Under the pieces are notes generated by a model that saw nothing but the letters and a program-made list of their open reading frames with translations, was not told the DNA's origin and did no database searches. Positions 44,768 to 54,900 of a stretch of 64,000 bases of DNA are shown piece by piece; positions within the stretch are counted from its first letter, which is position 1; each line of letters opens with the position of its first letter. A program made the translations under genes and the position numbers. Source of the DNA: Cellvibrio mixtus subsp. mixtus J3-8 (GTDB taxonomy: Bacteria; Pseudomonadota; Gammaproteobacteria; Pseudomonadales; Cellvibrionaceae); assembly GCF_000766945.1 (NCBI RefSeq), contig NZ_KN266208.1, forward strand, positions 222,604 through 286,603, given 5' to 3'.

Positions 44768-46413
44768 ATCTGGATCAAGTCACGTTAGAAATTCGCCCGC
44801 GCAGTGCCTGGGAAGCAGTTGATTTAGGTTTATTGATGGCACGCCGCTGGTGGCTGCCAATGACCAAAGTCTGGTTGATCGCCAGTTTGCCACTATTAAT
44901 AATCGCACTGGTGATTCCCACCGATAAATGGTGGATTAGTGCATTGCTAATCTGGTGGTTAAAACCCCTCTATGAACGCCCGCTGCTGCACATCCTGAGT
45001 CATGCCGTATTTAATGATTTGCCAGATACCCGCAGCACATTAAAAGCATTTCCATCATTTGCATTCAAACAATTATTGTTAAGCCTCACCTGGCGGCGCC
45101 TGAGCCCGACGCGCAGCATGGATTTAGCGGTATTGCAACTGGAAGGATTAAGCGGCGCGCGCCGGCAAGACCGTTTAGGGGTATTACACCGCGAAGATTC
45201 ATCGCCTGCCGGCTGGATTAGTTTTTTTGGATTAATGATGGAGTTTTTTTTGTGGATTGGCATGATCTCATTAATCTGGTCATTTATTCCGCGCGAACTC
45301 AATATCGAATGGGCGGGATTATTTTTTAGCAATGAATCCACACAATTAATTGAGCTGCAAATTATCCTTTGGTACTGCGCGCTCGTTTTGACTGCACCGT
45401 TTTATGTCGCATGCGGTTTTTCACTTTATTTGAATCGTCGCGTAAAACTGGAAGCATGGGATATTGATATCGCATTCCGCCGCATCGTTAATAAACGCAA
45501 CACTGCGCCGTCATCCAATGCCCTGGCAATTATATTCAGCATGTTGCTTGGATTACTGATTACCAGCACCGCCGATACTGCTTACGCGGATGCGACACAA
45601 ACCACAGCGCCAACGTCAGAACATTTACCTGGAATGGAAACAGATTCTGATAGCGACAGCGGCGCAATAATCGTAGACAAACCGCTCGGTGATTATATCG
45701 AACTGAATCGCGACACAGCACAGCGTGCTATTAAAGACGTCATGCAGCAAAGTGAATTCAGCCGCAAGGAAAAAATCAGCGCGATCAAATGGGATACAGA
45801 AGAGAAAAAAGAACCCTCCGTATTTTGGAAAAAATTCTTTGATTTCCTGCGTAACTTCGAGGGGTTTATCGCCGCAGCCAGTGTATTGGAAATATTGTTG
45901 TGGTTGATTGTTATCGCACTGGTAGCGTTTGTATTCTATCGCTATCGCCACTGGTTAGCCGCGCAATTTGTACGCATAAAACCAACTCAGGTATTACGCG
46001 AGAAACCGGTCACGCTCTTTGGCATGGATATCACCCGCGAATCACTGCCGCACGATATTAGCCAGAGTGCGATGGATTTAATGCGCGCGGGTGACAGCCG
46101 TGCAGCACTCGCATTATTGTATCGCGCCAGTTTATTCCAGCTGATTCACAGCGGTGTAGAAATTCAGGATGGCCATACCGAAGGCGAATGCGTGCAGTTA
46201 ATGCGCGAACACTTTTCCCCATCCGGAAATACCCACAAAACTCCGCACAATGCGGACGCCCGCATAGACTACTTTGCGTTACTTACTCGCATTTGGCAGC
46301 AATTGGCCTACGGCCACCAGAATCCGGACACGCAAGTAGCAGAGCAACTTTGCAAACAGTGGAACCTGTGCTGGTTAAACAAAACTGCTAACGCTCAAGG
46401 TGGTGCACAATGA
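44764..46413 (+). CDS. DUF4129-containing membrane protein
   Basis: 549 residues. Several membrane segments lie in the first 275 residues, then a periplasmic or loop region, another membrane segment (about 375-395, EILLWLIVIALVAFVFY) and the C-terminal DUF4129 domain (about 430-530: DISQSAMDLMRAGDSRAALALLYRAS and HTEGECVQLM). A fixed member of MoxR-DUF58 operons; its role there is unknown. Four-base overlaps with both neighbours imply translational coupling. Confidence 0.88.
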   Translation: MNLDQVTLEIRPRSAWEAVDLGLLMARRWWLPMTKVWLIASLPLLIIALVIPTDKWWISALLIWWLKPLYERPLLHILSHAVFNDLPDTRSTLKAFPSFAFKQLLLSLTWRRLSPTRSMDLAVLQLEGLSGARRQDRLGVLHREDSSPAGWISFFGLMMEFFLWIGMISLIWSFIPRELNIEWAGLFFSNESTQLIELQIILWYCALVLTAPFYVACGFSLYLNRRVKLEAWDIDIAFRRIVNKRNTAPSSNALAIIFSMLLGLLITSTADTAYADATQTTAPTSEHLPGMETDSDSDSGAIIVDKPLGDYIELNRDTAQRAIKDVMQQSEFSRKEKISAIKWDTEEKKEPSVFWKKFFDFLRNFEGFIAAASVLEILLWLIVIALVAFVFYRYRHWLAAQFVRIKPTQVLREKPVTLFGMDITRESLPHDISQSAMDLMRAGDSRAALALLYRASLFQLIHSGVEIQDGHTEGECVQLMREHFSPSGNTHKTPHNADARIDYFALLTRIWQQLAYGHQNPDTQVAEQLCKQWNLCWLNKTANAQGGAQ

Positions 46414-47885
46414 CCGTATCACCGGACAAAAAAGCAGGATCTAACGGCAACGAGTCAAGCAATAGAAAAATTGCATTCATTGTTGCATTGCTACTCGCCA
46501 TTATTGGCGGGCTCGGCTATTGGTGGTACACCACCCTGGTATGGGAAGAAAAGGAAATTGATCTGGGCTATTCCAAAGAAGCCTTGCAAAATAATTTTCT
46601 TGCGGCCGAAATTTTCCTGCGTAAACACGGCATACAAGCCACTACGGTAAAAAATCTCAGTCTGCTGGACAACCACCGCTGGCGTAATATTGAGTTGGGC
46701 CGCAACGATACCATCGTATTAATTAATGCTAACAAAACCCTCGACGAAACCCGCTACGACACTTTGTACGAATGGGTTGAGAACGGAGGAACCTTAATTA
46801 CCTCCACACAAAATCCTTTTATCGGCACGCACACCAACGAAGAGGATTTATTACTGCGCGACTTCGGTATCACACCGGCAGACGATGAAACCAAACGCGT
46901 TAAAGATTTACTGGACACCATCGCAGACGGGCTCGAAGACGATGAAGCACAGGATGATAACGCATCAGCTCCCGATAAAACTGCCAATGAAAAAGAAACA
47001 CAAGGGGTATCGTCAGAGCCATTAGATGATAAAGACACCAGCAGCATCACTAAAAAGAAAAAAACCGATAAGCCGGAAAATTATTATCGCTGTAGCATGG
47101 ACGAGCATCCGACAGAAATTGATTTTGCCGATGAAGCCAAACCCCTACGTTTTGATTTTAGCCATGAAGAAGCATTTACCTATCGCGACAATGATAGTGT
47201 TAATGAAGACGATACTGATGACGAAGTCATTGAAGAAAACGCCGACGAGCATAACAGCGAAAATGATAAAGACATCGAAACAGCGAACAAAATATCCACC
47301 AATGGCCAGAAGGAGCACCTGCTCTTTTTTGAAATCGGCGATGGCTCAATCACCATCACTAGCGATAACTTTATCTGGTCTAACCGCCGTATTGATTGCC
47401 ACGATCACGCCTACGCGCTCTGGAGCATTGTGAACCCCGATGGTCGCGTCTGGTTTTTAGTGAACCAGGATGCACCATCACTCGCTGCAATTATTTGGGA
47501 GCACGCAAAATATGCAGTGCTTGCCGGCGTGCTCGCTGTAGTATGTTGGCTATGGGCGAGCAGCGTTCGTTTCGGGCCAATATTTGTTGCACCGCAACAA
47601 GGTCGCCGCAGCCTTGCTGAACATATTTATGCCAGTGCCATGTTGCTCTGGCGCAAACAGCAGCACCCGCAATTGCTCACCTTGTTGCGCGCAGAAATTC
47701 AGGAGCGACTTGCACAACAAATGCTGCCGCCAGACCACATACAACAGCAAATTGAATTTTTAACATCCCTCACCGGTTTAACACAGGCCGAGATCCAACA
47801 CGCGCTATTTACAAACAATCTCGCCCATCCGCAAGAATTCACCCGGGCCATCGCGCATTTGCAAATTATCAGGAAATATTTATGA
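46410..47885 (+). CDS. DUF4350 membrane protein with a large acidic insert
   Basis: 491 residues. One membrane segment at about 20-42, a DUF4350 domain (about 55-140: YSKEALQNNFLAAEIFLRKHGI, TIVLINANKTLDETRYDTLYEWVENGGTLI), then a long Asp/Glu/Asn/Lys-rich stretch (about 165-300) with low complexity, the domain's end (IWSNRRIDCHDHAYALWSI), a second membrane segment (about 370-390) and a soluble C-terminal helical region. The insert is unusual and probably disordered. Overlaps of 4 bases on both sides. Confidence 0.87.
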   Translation: MTVSPDKKAGSNGNESSNRKIAFIVALLLAIIGGLGYWWYTTLVWEEKEIDLGYSKEALQNNFLAAEIFLRKHGIQATTVKNLSLLDNHRWRNIELGRNDTIVLINANKTLDETRYDTLYEWVENGGTLITSTQNPFIGTHTNEEDLLLRDFGITPADDETKRVKDLLDTIADGLEDDEAQDDNASAPDKTANEKETQGVSSEPLDDKDTSSITKKKKTDKPENYYRCSMDEHPTEIDFADEAKPLRFDFSHEEAFTYRDNDSVNEDDTDDEVIEENADEHNSENDKDIETANKISTNGQKEHLLFFEIGDGSITITSDNFIWSNRRIDCHDHAYALWSIVNPDGRVWFLVNQDAPSLAAIIWEHAKYAVLAGVLAVVCWLWASSVRFGPIFVAPQQGRRSLAEHIYASAMLLWRKQQHPQLLTLLRAEIQERLAQQMLPPDHIQQQIEFLTSLTGLTQAEIQHALFTNNLAHPQEFTRAIAHLQIIRKYL

Positions 47886-48904
47886 ATGACTCCGTAAACA
47901 ACCAGAATACGACTGACGCAGGCAAAAACCTGGAAGAAAGTTTGCAAAGCCGCTTGCAACAAGCGAGTACCGTCGCCAATAACCTGCTCAATGAAATCAG
48001 GAAAATCCTTATTGGTCAGGATGCGATTATCGAGCAAGTACTGATTGCATTAATTGCGCGCGGCCACGTATTGATAGAAGGTGTTCCAGGTCTCGGTAAA
48101 ACATTATTGGTCCGCAGCCTCGCCAAATGTTTTGGCGGACAATTTTCGCGCGTGCAATTCACGCCCGATTTAATGCCCAGCGATGTGACCGGCCACGCGA
48201 TGTTTAATATGGCCAAGCAGGAATTTGAAATTCGTCGCGGCCCCGCATTTACCAATTTATTACTCGCCGACGAAATTAACCGCGCGCCCGCCAAAACCCA
48301 GGCTGCATTATTGGAAGTAATGCAGGAAGGGCAAATTACTATTGAAGGGGAGTCCTTCAAAACCGGCGAACCTTTTATGGTGCTGGCAACACAAAACCCG
48401 ATTGAACAGGAAGGAACTTATCCGCTACCGGAAGCGGAGCTTGATCGTTTTATGCTGAAAGTCATTATTGATTACCCAAGTGAAAACGATGAACAAATTA
48501 TGTTGCGCCAGGTAAGCTCGCAAACACAAGGCGGATTTGGTTTGGAACATATCCGCACCTTACTAAAACCGGCACATGTATTAAGCCTGCAAAAAATTGC
48601 CGAGCAAATTACCGTTGATGAACAAATCCTCCACTACGTTATAAAACTGGTGCGCGCTACGCGCAGTTGGTCGGGCATTTCGCGCGGCGCCGGCCCACGT
48701 GCCTCTATCGCCTTGCTGGCAGCAGCGCGCGCCTACGCATTAATCAATAACAATTCATTTGTTACACCGGATGATGTGAAAAAAATGTTTATCCCGGCAT
48801 TGCGCCATCGCATTTTGCTATCACCGGAATTGGCGATTGAAGGTGTGGCAGCAGAACGCATTTTGAATAATATTTTGCTGCAAGTGGAAGCACCAAGACA
48901 TTGA
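47882..48904 (+). CDS. MoxR-family AAA+ ATPase
   Basis: 340 residues. Walker A GVPGLGKTLL, Walker B LLLADEINRAPAKTQAALLEVMQE, sensor 1 ATQNPIEQEGTYPLPEAELDRF and a C-terminal lid with sensor 2 in RGAGPRASIALLAAARAYA. MoxR ATPases act as chaperones that help maturation of partner complexes with von Willebrand-like proteins, here probably the DUF58 protein. It is the fifth gene of the cluster; a repeat lies between it and its DUF58 partner. Confidence 0.95.
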   Translation: MNDSVNNQNTTDAGKNLEESLQSRLQQASTVANNLLNEIRKILIGQDAIIEQVLIALIARGHVLIEGVPGLGKTLLVRSLAKCFGGQFSRVQFTPDLMPSDVTGHAMFNMAKQEFEIRRGPAFTNLLLADEINRAPAKTQAALLEVMQEGQITIEGESFKTGEPFMVLATQNPIEQEGTYPLPEAELDRFMLKVIIDYPSENDEQIMLRQVSSQTQGGFGLEHIRTLLKPAHVLSLQKIAEQITVDEQILHYVIKLVRATRSWSGISRGAGPRASIALLAAARAYALINNNSFVTPDDVKKMFIPALRHRILLSPELAIEGVAAERILNNILLQVEAPRH

Positions 48905-48915
48905 TATTTGACTCC

Positions 48916-49015
48916 GTGTCGGAAGGCGCCTTCGGCTTTTCCAACCTACAACGCCAAGAACCATTGCCTGTAGGTTAGAACGGGCCGCGCAGGTGAGCGT
49001 AGCGACTTCCGACAC
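48916..49015. repeat. Palindromic repeat element inside the MoxR operon
   Basis: Outer arms GTGTCGGAAG (48916-48925) and CTTCCGACAC (49006-49015) are perfect inverses. Inside them AACCTACA (48943-48950) faces TGTAGGTT (48969-48976), the same octamer that begins the other dispersed repeats in this window. It fills most of the 152-base gap between moxR and DUF58 and looks like a mobile hairpin insertion. Confidence 0.75.
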
Positions 49016-49056
49016 ATCCTCTGAGCGCAAGCCCCGAAAATCGCCTGGAAAGTTTT

Positions 49057-50412
49057 ATGCGTAGACAATGGATACCGGCCACTCGTTGTGCAATATTTTT
49101 TGCGTTGCTGGGTGTCGCTATATTGGTCAATAAATTTAGCGCTCATTATTTTACTGTGAGCATTCCGGAATTTTTGCTGGAAGCGCTTTTTGCCGGCGCG
49201 TTGATCGTTGTACTACTGGATTTTTTGCTCTCGCGCCGATTACCCCCTGTTGAAATTACGCGTGACTTACCAGGCAACCTTGCGGTGGATAAATGGACGC
49301 AGGTTAAATTACACATTCGCCATCACTTCACCCATGCCACACAGGTGCGTGTTTTTGACGGCGTGCCCGCCAGCAGTGATTACCAACACTTGCCACTTAC
49401 GCTGGAATTAAAACCTAACCAAATCAGCAAAAGTGAATACCAGCTACGCCCACTGGAACGCGGCTCGCTGCTTATCAATAAAAGCCATATTGAATTCAGT
49501 AGCCCGTTGGGCTTATGGAATATTCGTTATTGGGCTGGCACCCCATCGGCATCCAGAGTTTATCCGGATTTTGTAGCCATCGCCAACTACGCCATTCTCG
49601 CCACTGAAAACCACACCAGCCAAATGGGCATCCGCAAAAAACAACGGCGTGGCGAAGGCATGGAATTTCATCAACTGCGTGAATTTCGCCAGGGCGATAG
49701 TCTGCGCCAGCTCGATTGGAAAGCGACATCGCGCCGCCAGAAATTAATTGCACGCGATTACCAGGATGAGCGTGACCAGCAAATTGTCCTGATGATCGAC
49801 AGCGGCCGCCGCATGCGTGCGAAAGATGATGAGCTCAGCCATTTTGATCACGCACTCAATGCAATGTTATTGGTGAGTTACATCGCCTTGCGTCAGGGCG
49901 ATAATGTCAGCTTGATGAGTTTCGGTAATGACGGTAGTAATAACAACAGCAAACATCGCTGGATTCCCCCACAAAAAGGCACTGAGCGCGTAAAGGTTTT
50001 GCTTAACGGTATCTACGATTTACAAGCAAGCCAGGCAACCGCGGATTACATAACCGCCGCCGAAAAATTAGCCGTATTACAACCCAAACGCTCACTCATT
50101 ATTTTAGTCACCAACTCACGCGATGAAGACAACAGCGAATTATTACTCGCCGCCAAACTATTAAAGAAACGCCATCTGGTAATGATCGCCAATATCCGCG
50201 AACAAATCCTGGATGACCTCAATGAATTACCTGTAAGCACTTTCGACGATGCATTAAATTACGCCGGCGTCCGCCGCTTTTTACACGAGCGCAGCGAATC
50301 CCATAAAAAATTAACTGCCGCCGGAATTTATGCGGTGGATTGCACGGCGAATCAATTAGCCGTGCGCGTTGCGAATGCATATTTAGAGATTAAGAGTGCG
50401 GGGGTTTTGTAG
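49057..50412 (+). CDS. DUF58 domain protein
   Basis: 451 residues. Two N-terminal membrane segments (about 10-60), a beta-rich region, the DUF58 core GEGMEFHQLREFRQGDSLRQLDWKATSRR (about 198-226) and a von Willebrand A-like domain starting IVLMIDSGRRM (about 245). It is the expected substrate/partner of the MoxR ATPase. The usual DxSxS metal site is degenerate (DSGRRM). It ends the cluster and is followed directly by an inverted pair of dispersed repeats. Confidence 0.92.
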   Translation: MRRQWIPATRCAIFFALLGVAILVNKFSAHYFTVSIPEFLLEALFAGALIVVLLDFLLSRRLPPVEITRDLPGNLAVDKWTQVKLHIRHHFTHATQVRVFDGVPASSDYQHLPLTLELKPNQISKSEYQLRPLERGSLLINKSHIEFSSPLGLWNIRYWAGTPSASRVYPDFVAIANYAILATENHTSQMGIRKKQRRGEGMEFHQLREFRQGDSLRQLDWKATSRRQKLIARDYQDERDQQIVLMIDSGRRMRAKDDELSHFDHALNAMLLVSYIALRQGDNVSLMSFGNDGSNNNSKHRWIPPQKGTERVKVLLNGIYDLQASQATADYITAAEKLAVLQPKRSLIILVTNSRDEDNSELLLAAKLLKKRHLVMIANIREQILDDLNELPVSTFDDALNYAGVRRFLHERSESHKKLTAAGIYAVDCTANQLAVRVANAYLEIKSAGVL

Positions 50413-50562
50413 GTTGGCGGTGAGGAACGAACCCCAACATTGGTAATTCCAATATAACACCAGCTTTGTGCGCAAAAAAACCGAAAAAAGCACATGCATT
50501 TTTACCGTTGGGACTTTAAATATATAGGCATGTTGGGGTTCGTTCCTCACCGCCAACCTACA
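50408..50562. repeat. Inverted pair of dispersed repeats, subfamily A
   Basis: Two perfect 33-base inverse copies (50408-50440 and 50530-50562) flank 89 AT-rich bases; the left copy overlaps the last codons of the DUF58 gene. A third copy is at 16867-16898. The pair lies between convergent genes and could fold into a long stem, perhaps acting as a terminator. Confidence 0.92.
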
Positions 50563-50589
50563 TGAAGCGAACTTACCAACATTTTCTAT

Positions 50590-51918
50590 TTAACGTAAAA
50601 ACCCCGCAATTCCTCCCGAACTATTTCCATACCTACCCCAATTCAACCCAAATGCTTTAGAGATATCCAGATACAAATTCGACATCCCCGCATTATTCGC
50701 ATCAATCGCATTACCAACACGAACTGCATTGCCTGCACCGCCTGCAACATAAATGCCCGGATTTTCCTGTTGATGATTGCCACCGCCGACTTCGGACATT
50801 ACTAAAATTAATGTGTTATCCAAGAGCGTGCCGCCGTAGGTCAGATCAGGGCGTCCGGCGAGTTCGTCCATTAGATACGCGACCATAATGTTGTACCAAC
50901 GGGTTTGTGCATCGAATAATGATGATTCGTTGTGTGAGCTGACGTGGCTGCGGGTTTCGTTGTAATCCAGTTTTGCACCGGAACCATATTCACCCATGTA
51001 GGGGCGAATGGCGGGGAAATTAATTTTCAACGATTCATCTTGCGCGCCCATAAATTGGAAGCTAGCCGTGCGCGTGATATTTGCCTGGAAGGCCATGGCG
51101 ATGTTGCGCATTTGTGCTTTTGCAATTGCATCGGCGTCAGCGTCAATTCCAGTCATGCCGATAGTCGGGCGGGAAAAATTTGACCCACCAATATCCAGTG
51201 TGCCAGCTAACGTATTTTGATAATAATTCAGCGCTTCTTCGTGGGTTAATAATTTTCCCTGTTGTTTAACGCTGAGGGTATTGGCTTGCAATAAATCCAG
51301 ATTTTCATGCAGGGTTTCCAGGACTTTTTTGCGCCGCGCCGCGTCGGGATCAGGTGTGCCACTACTGCTGCCAACCACATCGGCAAGCAGCGCGTCGTAC
51401 ACCTGTTGCGGGTTATCCGATACCTGGATTTTGTTGCGATTCTTGTCGGTAAAAGGCATGTACTCGGTGCCCTTTGCTTTACTCGACCAAACACCCACGT
51501 GCATATTTTTAGTCAAGCGCCCACCGAGCGCCTCGCCTATGGCAACATCAAATGTGGTGGCATATTCCTGCCCGCCAGAAAATACCGCGCGGCACGCTTC
51601 CGGGTGACCCGAGCTGCCACCGTGGCCGTTGTAGGTGAGGTTTTTTATCGGCACAAGCCTGGTGAGATGCGCATTTAAATGTTGTAGCGGGCTCGTGGCA
51701 AAACTATTGCTGCCCAATGCACCTGCATTGTAAGAATGCCATTTATCGCGCACGCAACCGTTCGGGTAATACACCATAACAAAACGTTTGGCGCCTGCCG
51801 TTTGCGCAAACACATTCACGGATAACATAAATTGGCTGGTGAATGCAGTGGTCAAACCCAACCTGGCAATACTGCGCAGGAAATCGCGACGCTGCATTTT
51901 ATTTTTTAATACATTCAT
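50590..51918 (-). CDS. DUF1552 protein with Tat signal
   Basis: 442 residues, with GAGGAGG 8 bases before the ATG. The N-terminus has a twin-arginine motif QRRDFLRS and a hydrophobic stretch to VFAQ (about 39), so it is exported folded and may carry a cofactor. DUF1552 signatures include MVYYPNGC, a NLTYNGHGGSSGHPEACRAVFSG region, SHVSSHNESS and LILVMSEVGGGNHQ; the His-rich segments resemble sulfatase-fold DUF1501 proteins, an inference. It starts 18 bases after the 2193-residue gene stop, so the two form an operon. DUF1552 genes often stand beside DUF1592/DUF1588 genes in Planctomycetes and Myxobacteria. Confidence 0.88.
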   Translation of the reverse strand: MNVLKNKMQRRDFLRSIARLGLTTAFTSQFMLSVNVFAQTAGAKRFVMVYYPNGCVRDKWHSYNAGALGSNSFATSPLQHLNAHLTRLVPIKNLTYNGHGGSSGHPEACRAVFSGGQEYATTFDVAIGEALGGRLTKNMHVGVWSSKAKGTEYMPFTDKNRNKIQVSDNPQQVYDALLADVVGSSSGTPDPDAARRKKVLETLHENLDLLQANTLSVKQQGKLLTHEEALNYYQNTLAGTLDIGGSNFSRPTIGMTGIDADADAIAKAQMRNIAMAFQANITRTASFQFMGAQDESLKINFPAIRPYMGEYGSGAKLDYNETRSHVSSHNESSLFDAQTRWYNIMVAYLMDELAGRPDLTYGGTLLDNTLILVMSEVGGGNHQQENPGIYVAGGAGNAVRVGNAIDANNAGMSNLYLDISKAFGLNWGRYGNSSGGIAGFLR

Positions 51919-51936
51919 CTTAATGCCCTCCTCAGT

Positions 51937-54900
51937 TTATTTGCGCAGGATGTAATTTTTGGTTTGGGTAAACTGGATCATTAAATCCAGCATGCTGGCA
52001 TTTGATGATTCTTTAAAAGTTTTACCGAACACTTGCAACGTGCAACTGTCAGCAACATCTTCCAATTGGCCGCGCGAATAGCGATACCATTGCCGCACGT
52101 AACAGGCTTTGGCATTGGAGCTACCCGCAATCAAGCTCGCCAATTCATCCATACCGTGATAATTCACTACAGGTTCTGATTCCGACAAATACGTTTCCGC
52201 CGAATTTAAACTGCCGATGTAACCAAGCGAGTTAATCGCTTTAATCAAACCGTTATCCGTTTTTTCGGCGGTGACATACAAACCGAGCGCGTTGTAATTT
52301 TCCAAACCGAAACCGATGCCGTCGATATATTGATGGCAAGCTGCGCACCCTTCTTGCAAATGCGCGTGTTCAAACCGTTCACGCACCGTGAGGCTCGGGT
52401 CTTCTTGTGGTTTTAATTCTGCACCCACCGGTGGTGGTGGAAAATCCTGGCAAAGCAGATTGCGACGCACAAACAAACCGCGTTTTACCGGATGGGTTTT
52501 TTCCGATGCCGACTGGATCGCCAGAATACCGGCATGCCCCAATATGCCGCGGCGTTCAGCGTTAGCCGCGTTGTAATCCACGCGCTGCAAACCGCTACCG
52601 CCCGGCCAGGTCAAGCCATAATGGGTTGCGAGTTGTTGGGTCATGTAACTGTAATTAGCGTTGAGTAATTCGTTGTAACTTCCACCACCAAATACAGTCC
52701 GTTTTACCAACTCAATGGTTTCGGTTTTCATATCCGCTTTGAGGCTCGCACTGATTGCCGTGGTTTTGATTTCCTTATCAAGATCCAGCCAACCAGTGAT
52801 GAAACGCTCGAATGCAATTTGCGCTTTAGGATCTTGCAACATCTGCGCGACCTTGGCAGAAATTTGCGCGGGCGTACTTAATTGCCCGGCATCGGCGGCA
52901 GCCATTAATGAGGCATCCGGCGTAGTTGCCCAATAGGTGTAGGACAACATAGCCGCAACTTCGTAATCGGTGAGTTCGTAGTAGGTACCTTTTAATTCAC
53001 CCACTTCCGAGCGATATAACATTGAAGGCGATGAGAGAATTGCTGTTAACAATGCGAGATTGCCTTGCGACGATTGCAGCGCAACTAATTTCGTCACTTC
53101 TGCCGTACTCAGCGGACGACGATACGCGCGCTTGCCAAAGTTCTGTACAAAACAAGTCGCATTGCTGCAACCGGGAGTAAGGCTATAGATATTACTCACC
53201 AGCGCCGCAGCAGCTTCCGCTGCCAATACATAACCTTTAGCGTAATCGTTGGTGAAAATTGCATTGGCGTTGGTTTTAAATCCATTCACTGGAAGATCTG
53301 ACGGAATACGACCACTGGTGACATCGATATTATTGGTGAGCCCCAATAAATCGCGCACCGAATTGTTGTATTCGAGTGTAGATAACAAACGGAAGCTGCG
53401 ATCTTGTGGAATTAAATCATCAAGGCTATCTGCACTGCACACTCCCGCTGGTGGAATAAATGCTTCGGCAAAAATCATCGCGGCAATACTGGTTGCACAA
53501 GTTCCGGTGCAACTACCAACATTGCCTTTCGGCATATTCGCGGCGATGTAATTGGCAAGGCTGGTTTGCGTGTACCGCGTTTGCAGATCGAGTAATGACG
53601 GAGTGCCATTACCATCGCTACCGTGGCAACCGATACAACCCTGGCTTTGATAATGGCTGCGCGCCACTTGATGTTGATCAGTAATGCTATCGAATACGGC
53701 AAGCAAGGTGAGCGAAACGGCATTGCCCACGACCATTTTTGTAGTCGCGCTATTTGCATCCAATAAATACGCAGCGCCTGTTCCTTCCCAATGAACAAAT
53801 TTCATTCCGGGACCTGCGGCGTTCGCTTTGATATCCACCAGCGTGCCGGGCACAAATAATTTTCCACTGAGGTTTGCACTGCTCGCGATTGTCGCAGTGC
53901 CATTACCGACCTGGATTTGCGTACCGGCTTCCACTACCGCCAAGGCAGGCTCAGCCGTTAACCAGGCAGCGTCATACCAACCGGGATTCGTTTGGCTCAC
54001 GGTTAAATCAGCAGTTTGGTTTGCCGTATTGTTGCTGAAAATAATATTGGTATTGCCCGCCGTATTTGCCCATGCTGCCGGAATAAATACACGCAACCAA
54101 CCCGCACCGTATTTGGGTGCAGTTTCGGTAATTGCAGGGCCCGGCCAATTGCCGCTACGCACAGTCAAAGTGCCATTTTGATTGGTCCAGATATGGGTAT
54201 TAACACTTGTCCATGCCGCCGGTTTTTTCACATAAATATATTGGCCCGCACCTAAACCGGTAACGGTATAGCTGGTAGAAAGCATTCCATAGGTTGCCGT
54301 AATCGTTGCACTACCTGCAGTGGTACCCGCCGTGATTAATCCTGATGCAGATACGCTGGCAATCGCGGTATTACTGCTCGCCCAAATCACTTGCGAAGTC
54401 ATACCCAACAAACCATCACTCGTTGTACCTACCGCAACCAGTTGTTGTGTCTCGCCCGCTTTAATTCGCAGATTTGCAGTACCTGCAATTGCTAATGCAG
54501 TGACAGGGTTTGATGCAGGAATAATATCCAGCGTAATGCTATCGCTATAACCATCGGCATTCGCTGTAATAGTCACAGTGCCGGTCGATAATGCGGTGAC
54601 ATTAATTGCTGCACCGGTTTTCCCTTGCGTGGAAATCACAGCAGGATTACTGGATGTCCAGGTAATGGAACCCGATGCTGGCAAACGTGTACCATTGCTA
54701 TAAACCGCGTCCAGATTTAAACCAACAACGCCATTCACTTCCGGCGCTAATCGGGTTGCAGTGAGTTCAACTCCGGTTTGGCTAACATCAATACCCAATT
54801 CGTTAATCCAGGTGCGGAATAAATTTTCTGCTTCCGCATTTGTCGCCACTGAACCATAGGGCATACGCATGCCTGCACCGGTTTGGTATTTGTAAACATT

